Shown here in pieces: positions 10,267 through 18,200 of a stretch of DNA of 19,747 bases. The stretch is from Planctomycetota bacterium. GTDB taxonomy: Bacteria > Planctomycetota > Phycisphaerae > Tepidisphaerales > Tepidisphaeraceae. Position 1 is the stretch's first letter. The number at the start of each line of letters is the position of its first letter. The translations under genes and the position numbers were made by a program. The notes beneath the pieces are model-generated. The model ran no database searches, was not told the DNA's origin, and saw nothing but the letters and a program-made list of their open reading frames with translations. The stretch covers positions 1-19,747 of the forward strand of contig JAKORQ010000312.1 of assembly GCA_029777755.1 (NCBI GenBank), written 5' to 3'.

Positions 10267-10722
10267 GTGTCGCACGCCCTTCCTGATGCACGTGATTTTC
10301 TCAAAGCGGTGGAGATATACCTGAAGCACGCATACCACGGCGCTCCACCGTCAGCCGTGCGACTTCGCGTGGAAACGCTGCGTGCCATGCCCAGGGACGA
10401 GTTCTACCAGAGCGCGGTACTGGAGAAGGACTCACAGCGCAACCCCTCGAAGATATTTCTCCGCCTCGGCAACCAGTCGTACCCCCACATGAAGCTGGCG
10501 CTGTTCCGCCAGCTGGGCGCCGCCTGGGCCTTCGCCGTTGAGGAGCATGACCAGGTTGGCGTGCCAACCCCGGGGTCGCGCGAGTATCGCTTCTTCTCGC
10601 AGATGATCGCGCACAATCGCGAACTGGCGATCGAGATCGAACAGGCCCTCCAGGAGGCCGGCCTGCCTGTGCAGCCAAGACTTCCCATAAAGGGTCTGGA
10701 TCGCGAAGTGGAACTGGGCTGA
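10267..10722 (+). CDS. Hypothetical protein, 151 residues, at the end of the pab cluster
   Basis: I do not recognise this family. The product is soluble-looking, with no signal peptide or membrane helix, and mixed alpha/beta. An N-terminal helix (DARDFLKAVEIYLKHAY) is followed by the PSAVRLRVETLRAM segment, a strand pair containing FLRLGNQSYPHMKLALF, an acidic-aromatic stretch AFAVEEHDQV, and C-terminal helices (EYRFFSQMIAHNRELAIEIE). GTG 10267 is preferred as start because GAGGTG at 10256-10261 is a ribosome binding site 5 nt ahead of it; GTG 10261 is the alternative and overlaps that site. It follows the aminotransferase by 45 bp on the same strand and its stop abuts the stop of the convergent cstA gene (0-bp gap). 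Base composition and codon use match the neighbours, which supports a real gene. Confidence 0.75.
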   Translation: MSHALPDARDFLKAVEIYLKHAYHGAPPSAVRLRVETLRAMPRDEFYQSAVLEKDSQRNPSKIFLRLGNQSYPHMKLALFRQLGAAWAFAVEEHDQVGVPTPGSREYRFFSQMIAHNRELAIEIEQALQEAGLPVQPRLPIKGLDREVELG

Positions 10723-12498
10723 TCAGTTGCTGGCTGGAACCGTCTCCACGGCCGCCGGCCCCTGCCGATCGCCGGCAAACCACGCCCGGGCCGCGTCGAC
10801 AACCACGTAGGCGGACATCGCCAGCAGCATCGAGGCGATCGCCAGGTTAAGCGCGGGCGCCAGCGCCTCGGTCTCGTCATACTGCCGGTAGAACTGCATC
10901 ACGTTGATCACCAGCGCTGTCGAAGTGGTGGCCACCATAAACAGCGCGGGGATCGCCGCGAACATTGCCCGCCGGCCGGAGTACTTCAGCCACACCGCGA
11001 CGCCCACCAGCGTAAGTGCCGCCAGCAACTGGTTCGACGTGCCAAATAGGATCCAGAACTGCATAAAGCTTCCCGGAGGGCTGGCCCACAGGTACAGCGC
11101 TGGCCCGGCCAGCGTGAGGATGGTGGCGACGATACCGCCAGCCAGCCCCTTCACACCGATGAACTCCTGCATCACATACCGGCCAAGGCGGGTGCACACG
11201 TCCATCGTGTCAAACACAAAGCTGGAGAACGCCAGCAGGCCGAACCCTATGGCAAACTCAATAGGGATGCCGCAGAACTGCATGAAGTTCCCCAGCCCGC
11301 GGGCATAGACCACCTCTGGGCTGGTCACCTTCGCCCCCGGCGCCATCACCATCACGCAGGACAGGGCGAACACCGCAACCATCGCCTCCAGCAGCATGGC
11401 GCCATAGCCAACGGAGCGCACGTCCTTCTCTGAGCGGATCTGCTTGCAGGTCGTTCCGCTGGCCACGATGGAGTGGAAACCGCTGCACGCGCCGCAGGCA
11501 ATGGTGATGAAGAGGAACGGGAACAGGAGCTGGCCGTTGGCACTGGTAAAACCGACAAAGGCCGGCCACTGCACCGCCAGCGACCCTTCAGACGACCAGC
11601 CACCGATGAGCGTTCCGACCACACTGAAAAACAGCGCCGCATACAGGAATGTCGCGCCGATCACCCCGCGCGGCTGGAGCAACAGCCACATAGGCACAAC
11701 GCTGGCGATGAAGCAGTAGATCAGCAGGAGCTGATCCCACAGCTTGCGGGTTGATCCAAGTTGCTCGGCGGTTCTTCCCGAGAGGTCCAGCAGGGGCACG
11801 CCCCAGCCGGCCAGCGCCGCCGCGATGGCATCAGACTTCCAGATCACCACACCCAGCAGCACCACGGCGGCGCTGAGCAGCGCGAACCAGTGGATGCGGG
11901 CGTAGCGCATCGCAAGACCCATCAGAACCGAGAGCAGCAGGTACGCGCTTGATCCCACGACCACCGCCCCGCCGTTGATGGCAAACTGCTTTATCTCGCC
12001 GCCGACAGTGATCGGAACCTGCTCCAGGCGAGAAAACGCCCCGGCCGTGATGTCCGCGAAGGCGATCACCACGTACACCAGGCATACCCAGACAAAGATG
12101 AGGAATGTCAGGTAAGCCGGGCGGCTCATCTGCTCCCGGACCACCTGAGTGATGCTGGCGGCCTTGTTGCGGATGCTGGCAAACAGCGCCCCACTGTCAT
12201 GCACGCCGCCAATGAAGATCGCCCCCAGCAGAATCCACAGCAGCGCCGGCACCCATCCAAACAGATACCCTGCAACGATCGGGCCGACCACCGGGCCGGC
12301 GGCCGCGATGGCGGTAAAGTGCCCGCCCAGAACGACCGGCGCGGGAGCGGGTACAAAGTCATTTCCGTCCTGGAACTCGACCGCCGGGGTCACGCGCTTG
12401 TCGTCGATCCCCAACCAGCGGCAGATGATGTTTCCATATGTCCGATAGGCGACCATAAGGATGATCGCCGAAATGGCCACGATCGGCAGAATTGTCAT
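10723..12498 (-). CDS. cstA: CstA-family carbon starvation transporter
   Basis: This polytopic inner-membrane protein has 591 residues and many hydrophobic helices throughout. CstA/BtsT family members import peptides or pyruvate during nutrient limitation. Family blocks are DGNDFVPAPAPVVLGGHFTA (44-63), then AAGPVVGPIVAGYLFGW, GGVHDSGALFASIRNKAASI (97-116), ITIACGACSGFHSIVASGT (331-349) and SVGYGAMLLEAM. Substrate (peptide or pyruvate) cannot be told from sequence. The start is fixed: an in-frame TAA lies two codons upstream of ATG 12498. There is no recognisable Shine-Dalgarno. It is the last gene of a minus-strand series, 54 bp after the STN-module protein gene, so it may be cotranscribed with the ECF sigma/anti-sigma pair. 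No adjacent two-component regulator (BtsSR type) is present. Confidence 0.93.
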   Translation of the reverse strand: MTILPIVAISAIILMVAYRTYGNIICRWLGIDDKRVTPAVEFQDGNDFVPAPAPVVLGGHFTAIAAAGPVVGPIVAGYLFGWVPALLWILLGAIFIGGVHDSGALFASIRNKAASITQVVREQMSRPAYLTFLIFVWVCLVYVVIAFADITAGAFSRLEQVPITVGGEIKQFAINGGAVVVGSSAYLLLSVLMGLAMRYARIHWFALLSAAVVLLGVVIWKSDAIAAALAGWGVPLLDLSGRTAEQLGSTRKLWDQLLLIYCFIASVVPMWLLLQPRGVIGATFLYAALFFSVVGTLIGGWSSEGSLAVQWPAFVGFTSANGQLLFPFLFITIACGACSGFHSIVASGTTCKQIRSEKDVRSVGYGAMLLEAMVAVFALSCVMVMAPGAKVTSPEVVYARGLGNFMQFCGIPIEFAIGFGLLAFSSFVFDTMDVCTRLGRYVMQEFIGVKGLAGGIVATILTLAGPALYLWASPPGSFMQFWILFGTSNQLLAALTLVGVAVWLKYSGRRAMFAAIPALFMVATTSTALVINVMQFYRQYDETEALAPALNLAIASMLLAMSAYVVVDAARAWFAGDRQGPAAVETVPASN

Positions 12499-12552
12499 GT
12501 TTGGTTAAAGGCAGGACAGGCGTCAGCTCTCTTGGCGCCGCGCCCACCTCTC

Positions 12553-13719
12553 CTACAGATCCTCGGCTCCGGGCTCACTGGGATTTGTTGCTGGTTCCGT
12601 CGGGCGAAAGCCCTCCTGCTCCATCAACTTCCTGACCTTCTCGAGTTCCTTCTCCCTGCGGAATTCGAGGTACTCTTTCATATACTGTGGAACTTGCGAA
12701 TCAAAGAGCAAAACCTGAATTCCTGACTCAGGAAGTGTCATCATGCCCACAACCCGGTCTCGTTTGCCTGAGGGCTGTGACGAGGACTGGTTCCATATGT
12801 ACACACCCCTGGGGGTAATCACATATCCCAGCCCGGTGAACCCGGTGATCGAGTCGAGCGCCTGCAGCACCGATGAGTTATCCAGCATGAGCTGCACGTT
12901 GCGCACCTCGGCTGGCACGCGCTGCAGCGCACCGGGCTCCATCTCAAAGCGGACCCCCGACTGCTGCGACAGTTCCGTGAGCACCTGGGCGATGTCCACG
13001 CCCGCGAATCGCAGTGTGATAGTCTTGGAAAGCTGGTTCCGTATCTGCTCCTCTTTAGGAATCACTACGATGTTCTTGTCGCGCGGGAACCAGGTAAGCG
13101 GCGTCTCCTTGGCGATCGATTCCAAGGCCTCGGCCAGCGTCGAGTGGCGGGGAATGAAAACCGTCTTGTCCGGGCGAACGGTGTCGCCGGGACGATACTC
13201 GATGGAGAATGGAGTCTTGGCGTCCGCCAGTTTCCTGTCGACCGCATCCACGATCTCCTTGACCGTCATGCGATCCTGCGCGGTGTCCATCGGCAGAGAC
13301 GCAAGCTGATCGAGCGCCTGAAGCTCCTGTATGGTGCCGCGCCTGCCGATGCGGCGCAGCGCCGGCACGGGCTGAAGCTGCAGGGCATCCTCGCGCGTCA
13401 CGTATGTAAGCCCTAGCTTGCGTGTGATTGCATCCAGTGCCTGGCGCAGGGTCTGGTTCTCGATCTTGGCCTGGATGTTCGTTTGCTGGCCCCACGGGAG
13501 AAGCTCCCATACGGCCGGGTCGGCCACGATGCGCACGCCGGTGCTCTGGGAGATCTGGTTCATCGCCTCCGGCAGGACTGTATCAAACTGCGCCTTCACC
13601 CGCTGGTCGAGCGCCTGGTTGATCAGCGCCGACATGTCCTGTGCTACTGCCGACGCAGCGAAGCACCCCATCAGGATCGATGTCAGCAAACCCCTCCACA
13701 GTGCATCCCTGCAGTTCAT
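12553..13719 (-). CDS. Exported protein with three STN-like modules
   Basis: The product has 388 residues. Residues 1-26 form a signal peptide ending ASAVA before Gln27; an LMGC at 16-19 could instead be an imperfect lipobox. Three modules of about 70 residues repeat the secretin/TonB N-terminal (STN) pattern of helix, strand, then TLxxALxxI-x-LxY and a closing strand. They are at 48-117 (TLRQALDAITRKLGLTYV), 152-222 (TLAEALESIAKETPLTWF) and 241-311 (SVLQALDSITGFTGLGYVI). A charged helix (341-370) and a Pro/Glu tail follow. There is no secretin or receptor barrel domain. STN modules elsewhere bind partners or signals in the periplasm, so a sensing or scaffold role for the sigma/anti-sigma pair just upstream is inferred. 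A good ribosome binding site (GGGAG) precedes ATG 13719. It starts 69 bp after the anti-sigma stop. Confidence 0.8.
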   Translation of the reverse strand: MNCRDALWRGLLTSILMGCFAASAVAQDMSALINQALDQRVKAQFDTVLPEAMNQISQSTGVRIVADPAVWELLPWGQQTNIQAKIENQTLRQALDAITRKLGLTYVTREDALQLQPVPALRRIGRRGTIQELQALDQLASLPMDTAQDRMTVKEIVDAVDRKLADAKTPFSIEYRPGDTVRPDKTVFIPRHSTLAEALESIAKETPLTWFPRDKNIVVIPKEEQIRNQLSKTITLRFAGVDIAQVLTELSQQSGVRFEMEPGALQRVPAEVRNVQLMLDNSSVLQALDSITGFTGLGYVITPRGVYIWNQSSSQPSGKRDRVVGMMTLPESGIQVLLFDSQVPQYMKEYLEFRREKELEKVRKLMEQEGFRPTEPATNPSEPGAEDL

Positions 13720-13788
13720 CTTGCATCTCCCTGTACATCGCCCGCATGGAGCATTTCGGTCGAGTTGTGCGGGCCGTCGAAGCGCATT

Positions 13789-14406
13789 CTAGTGCAATAT
13801 GCCGAATTCTTCATCAACGAACTCATCAACAGGCAACGCCGAAATGAGGACGCGCGATGCCCCTTCCGAGACGAAATAGCGAGGCTGAGCGCCAATCTCC
13901 AGCACCGGGATATGCCCCGGTTCCTGGCTCACCTGCACAAACAGCTCGCCCTCCTCGCTTGCCACGTTTTCGGGCCGCAGCACCGTCACGATCGCATATC
14001 CATCCTGGCTGGGGGATGGAGGCAGATCGGCAGTATACGGCGTGCTTTCCGCACGATCGCCGGCCGATCTCCAGGTCACGACAGCGATGGCCGCGCATAT
14101 CAGCAGGCTGGCCGCGAGCGCCAGGCGCTGCCACCTCCACGTGGGTTTGGGGGTGACAAGCGGGATCGGGGCTGGCTCCTCACTGGCAGCAATGGCGGCA
14201 CTGATGTTCCGCTGCATCTGCTCCCAGTCCTGCTGCGGTGTTGGGGCGGCCTGCTTGAGGAGGCGGTCAAGCTCGCGATATTCGCGCACTAACTCCTGCA
14301 GGCGCGCATCGGATGCGATACGCGCCTCAAGGCGCGCAACCTCCTCCGACGGCAACTGGCCGTCGATATACTGGCTGATCGCGAACTGGAGTTTCTCGTC
14401 GATCAT
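13789..14406 (-). CDS. Membrane anti-sigma factor (zinc-less)
   Basis: The 205-residue protein begins with the short helical domain typical of ECF anti-sigma factors (DEKLQFAISQYIDGQL, then EEVARLEARIASDARLQELV). It has one membrane helix at about 92-112 (LALAASLLICAAIAVV) and a periplasmic C-terminal part of about 90 residues. The N-terminal domain has no Cys, so the HxxxCxxC zinc motif of ZAS anti-sigma factors is absent; the only Cys lies in the membrane helix. Its role is inferred: holding the sigma factor encoded immediately upstream inactive at the inner membrane until a signal triggers release. The ATG at 14406 is 4 nt past the sigma stop codon and the AGGG before it overlaps that stop, so translation is probably coupled, matching a 1:1 complex. 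Confidence 0.82.
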   Translation of the reverse strand: MIDEKLQFAISQYIDGQLPSEEVARLEARIASDARLQELVREYRELDRLLKQAAPTPQQDWEQMQRNISAAIAASEEPAPIPLVTPKPTWRWQRLALAASLLICAAIAVVTWRSAGDRAESTPYTADLPPSPSQDGYAIVTVLRPENVASEEGELFVQVSQEPGHIPVLEIGAQPRYFVSEGASRVLISALPVDEFVDEEFGILH

Positions 14407-14410
14407 CGCC

Positions 14411-15046
14411 CTATCGCTCGCTTAAAAGGTCCTTGAGCATTTCCCGCAGCTTTCGCCGTCCCTCGAAAACATGCCACTTGACGGCCTCCACGCTGCATTC
14501 CATCGCCTCGGCAACCTCCTTCTGCGGCATCTGCTGGATTGTGAACAACTCTATCGCCAGACGCTGCTTCTCCGGCAGGGATTCGATTGCCATTCGCAGC
14601 CGTTCGCCAAGCTCCTGCCCTGCCAGTTGCTGATACGGGTCTTCGGCCCTGCCAGTCTGGGTATGGTGCTCGCCACCTGTACTCTCCTGCTCCCTGAGCA
14701 GGTCGTCTTCCGGAAGCGGCGCCGATTTCTTCCGTGAGCGTCTCCGGTTGAGCGACAGGTTGGAGACTATCCGCATCAACCATCCGCCAAACTTCTCTGC
14801 GCTGTCGAGCGTGCCCAGGCTCTTGTATGCCTTAAGGAACGCATCCTGCGTCACCTCGGCCGCATCATGGGCATCGCCCAGCAACCGGTAGCTGACGGCA
14901 TGGGCGCGCCGCTGGTACCGCCGGATCAGTTCATCGAACTGTTCGCGCTCGCCGCCGAGCACGCGCTGCACCAGTTGCGCATCAGTCGGAGCTGCCGACG
15001 CACCTGCGCCCAAATCGATGCCAGCCTTATCCTCAGATGCAGACAC
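14411..15046 (-). CDS. ECF RNA polymerase sigma factor
   Basis: This is a sigma70-family ECF sigma factor of 211 residues from the chosen start. Region 2 (about 21-105) contains LIRRYQRRAHAVSYRLLGD and the core-binding DAAEVTQDAFLKAYKSL. A variable linker (106-145) is followed by region 4 (148-208) with LPEKQRLAIELFTIQQMPQKEVAEAM and the recognition helix SVEAVKWHVFEGRRKLREML. It directs RNA polymerase to a dedicated promoter set and is coupled to the anti-sigma gene 4 bp downstream. The start is uncertain. GTG 15046 fits family length but has no ribosome binding site; TTG 15073 has GGGAAAA just ahead; GTG 15133 would be nearly leaderless from the candidate promoter. No ECF-type GGAAC/GTC promoter was seen upstream, so autoregulation by its own promoter is not evident. 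Confidence 0.88.
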   Translation of the reverse strand: MSASEDKAGIDLGAGASAAPTDAQLVQRVLGGEREQFDELIRRYQRRAHAVSYRLLGDAHDAAEVTQDAFLKAYKSLGTLDSAEKFGGWLMRIVSNLSLNRRRSRKKSAPLPEDDLLREQESTGGEHHTQTGRAEDPYQQLAGQELGERLRMAIESLPEKQRLAIELFTIQQMPQKEVAEAMECSVEAVKWHVFEGRRKLREMLKDLLSER

Positions 15047-15131
15047 TCTGTGGCAGACCCAGGTTAGGGACAATTTTCCCGACGCGTGCCGGCACTCGCC
15101 AGGGTCACGCGACCACGGCAGAGCGTGCCGC

Positions 15132-15181
15132 ACGTAAACCTAGTCTAGGCATACAGCTAAGCTACGCCAAGATTACGTAAA
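15132..15181. repeat. Direct repeat ACGTAAA flanking the sigma-gene promoter
   Basis: ACGTAAA occurs at 15132-15138 and at 15175-15181, 43 bp apart start to start (about four helical turns), on either side of the candidate promoter. The right copy lies in the perfect palindrome TTACGTAA (15173-15180). Such placement would suit a regulator or a DNA loop, but a 7-bp repeat can occur by chance. Confidence 0.35.
15142..15170 (-). promoter_or_regulatory. Candidate sigma70-type promoter of the ECF sigma gene
   Basis: Minus strand: -35 TTGGCG (15165-15170), a 17-bp spacer, -10 TAGACT (15142-15147); each hexamer matches 4 of 6 consensus bases. Transcription would begin near 15135. The -10 box is inside the palindrome CCTAGTCTAGG (15139-15149). 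The spacer length is optimal and this is the only sizeable gap (about 160 bp) in the minus-strand series, which supports the call. Confidence 0.45.
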
Positions 15182-15206
15182 GACGCACCGGGATGGAATC
15201 TGGATG

Positions 15207-18200
15207 TTACGCGGCGGCCTGTTCCTTTATGCGGCCATCGTCGTCCACCTGGTCAAAGTGCACCGCCACCCGTTTGGAGACGCCATGCTCCTGCTGGGTG
15301 ATGCCGTACAGGGTGTCGGCGATCTGCATGGTTCTCTTGGAGTGCGTGATGACGATGAACTGCGAGCTCTGGGTGAACTCCTGCACGATCATGTTGAATC
15401 GGGTGTTGTTCGCCTCGTCCAGCGCCGCGTCCACCTCGTCGAGGATGCAGAACGGGCTGGGCTTGCTCTTGAAGATGGCCAGCAGCAGCGCCACGCAGGT
15501 CATGGTCTTCTCGCCGCCGGAGAGCTGGCTGATGGAAACCGGCTGCTTTCCCGGCGGACGGGCGATGACCTCGATGCCTGCCTCCAGCACATCCACCTTC
15601 TGCGGCGGGAGCGGCTGACCATCCGGGCCAATCTGCGGCTTGCTGTCCACCAGTTCAGTCTCAAGGTACAGGTCCGCCTTGCCGCCGCCAAACAGCTTGC
15701 GGAACATCCCCTGGAAATGCTCGCGCACCAGGTTGAAGGTCTTCTCGAAGCGCTCACTTGAGGCTTGGTTGATCTCCTCGATCAGGTCCTCAAGCTGCTT
15801 TCTCGACGCTTCCAGGTCGGCAAGCTGGTCTCCCAGGAACTTCTGCCGCTGCTCCAGCTCCTCCTGCTCGGAAATGGAGTCGAGATTGACGTTTCCCAGG
15901 CGCTGGATCTTGTCGCGCAGAGACTTGATCTCGTCGGCAACCGCATCCCAGTCGATGTCGGCCGGCTCGTAACCAGCCTCACTCGACGCCAGCTCGTTGT
16001 ACCGCTCCACCAGGTCGAGATCCAGTTCCTCCTGCGTCCGGTGGATGAGCGATTCCACGCGCACGCGCAGCTCGCCGATGTGCAGTTCCAGCTCATGCAG
16101 CACCTTCTCCGCCTCGGCATGCTGCCGGCGGATCTGCTCCACGCTCGCTTCATAGGTGCGCACAGACTCAAGCAGCTCAGCCGCCTGCTGCGTGACCTCA
16201 TTGAGCTGCGCTGCCAGTTGCTCCTGCCTCTGCGTCAGCTCCGCCTCCTGCTCGAGTGCCTGTGCCAGCTCATCCTCCACACCCGCACGGCGGGCCTCGA
16301 GTGCTTCACTGGACCGTGCAATTCGCTCGAGCTGCTGCGCCAGCTCGGAACGGGCGGCCGTCTGCCGCTGCACCTGCTGCTGGCTGGCAAGCTGCTTCTC
16401 CTGGATCTTGCCCAGTGCCACGCGGGCCGCGGTAAGCTGCTCCGAAAGACTCTGGAGTTCCTCGCCAAGGTGCTGCAGGCGCTCGGTGTCCTCTTCGATC
16501 GCCTGCTGGTGTGAGGCCTGTTCCGCCTCCATCTGCTTGCCCTGCTCGACCAGGCGCTCGTTCTCCTGCTCCAGGCGATCGGCCTGCTCGCCGAGCATAT
16601 CCACCTCGCGCTCGATCAGCGGCTGCTCGCGATTTAGTGCTGCCAGCCGGTCGTTCACCTGCGATATCTGGCTGCTGAGCTCCACCTTCTGCGTGTTGAG
16701 CTGATAAGTCTCATTGCGCAGGGCGTTCATGTCAGCCTCAAGCTGCTTCGCCTGGGCGCTACCCTGCTCGATCTGCTGCTGGAGCTGCGCGATGGCCTGA
16801 TCCACCTCGGCAATCTGCTGGATGACATTCTGCAGCTCGGTTCGGCGGGACAGGATGCCCATCGACGCACCCAGCTTGCCTATGCGAAGCGTCCCGTCAT
16901 CCTCCAGCACCTCGCCGGCCTGCGTGACATAGCGATATCCCGGAGGAGTGTGTCGCTGCAGCTCAAAAGCATCCGTCAGCGTGTCAACCGCCAGGGTCCT
17001 GCCCAGAAGATGCTCGACAATTGGCCGATCCTTCGGCTCAACCTGCACCAAGTCGGCGGCGATGCGCACACGCTGCGAATGGAGGTTGAAGTCGTACGCC
17101 TGCTGCGAGTCCTTGATGCGGTCAGTACAGATGATGTTGACGCGCGAATCCAGCTTTGCCAGTTCCTCGCCTGCCTGCGCCACCGCGGCCGAATCATCGG
17201 CCAGCAACCACTGGTCGCGCCCATCGAGCGCCGCTTCCACCACCTTCACATGTTCCAGGTCGAGCTTGAGCACGTCGGCCAGCAACCCGCGAATGAACGG
17301 GAACTTCTGGTCGCGATGTTTCAGCACCGCCTTCACGCCCTCGGCCATGCCCTCGCGGCGATTCTCCAGGTCCTGCAACATCTTCTGCCGGGAAATCAAC
17401 GCCGAGCGCGACTCGCGGGCCTCGCCCATCTCGCGGGTAAGCTGCGCCACCTGCTTACTGATGTTGGCGGCCTCCTGCTTTTTCTGCTCCATGGCCGCCT
17501 GCTGGGTAGCGATCGACTCCATCACCCCGGCCAGGGCTTCCTCAAGCGACGCCTTGCGCGACTCGTTCTCGGAAATCTCCTGCGAGATGGCCTGCTTGCG
17601 GGCGGTCAGTCTCTCGTGCTGGGCCGCCAGGTTGCGCCGTTCAATCTCTATCGCGCCGATGCGGCTGTTGACCTGTGCCAGGCGTCGCATCAGGTCGAGG
17701 ATGGCCGACTTATGCTGCTCTATCTGCTGGTTGAGCTGGTTGAGCTGGAGCTGGCCCTCCTTGAAGGCCTGCATGGTGCTCTCGATGCCGGCTCGCTCGC
17801 GATTGAGCGACTCGGTCAACTCGGCCAGCACCTGCGTCTCGCTCTCCAGCAAGGCAACCACCTGCTCCAAGCGCTCCTGCGTCGCAGCCCGATCGGCGGC
17901 GAACGTCTCAAGCTGCTCGGAGATCTGCTCCAACTGCTGGCGGCAGAATCCCTGTCGCTGCTTCACCTGCTCCAGTGTCGAGCGTGTCTGCACCAGTGTG
18001 CGTTCCACCTGCTGCTTCTGCTCGTTGATCGCCTGGTACTGATCGCGCGAAGCAGCAAGTTCTTCCTGTGCGCTGGCCAGCTCCGTCGATGCCTGTTCAA
18101 CGGCGGTCCTGGTCTGGGCCTCGCGCTGCTCCAGGTCCTTGAGCTGAGTGGCCTGGAGGTGATACTCGCGCAGGGCGTAGCTGAGGCGAAGTTCACTCAA

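Noticed and set aside
13483..14292. Plus-strand frame of 269 codons across the STN and anti-sigma genes
   Set aside because: It runs antisense across two recognised genes and their spacer and has no motif or start signal.
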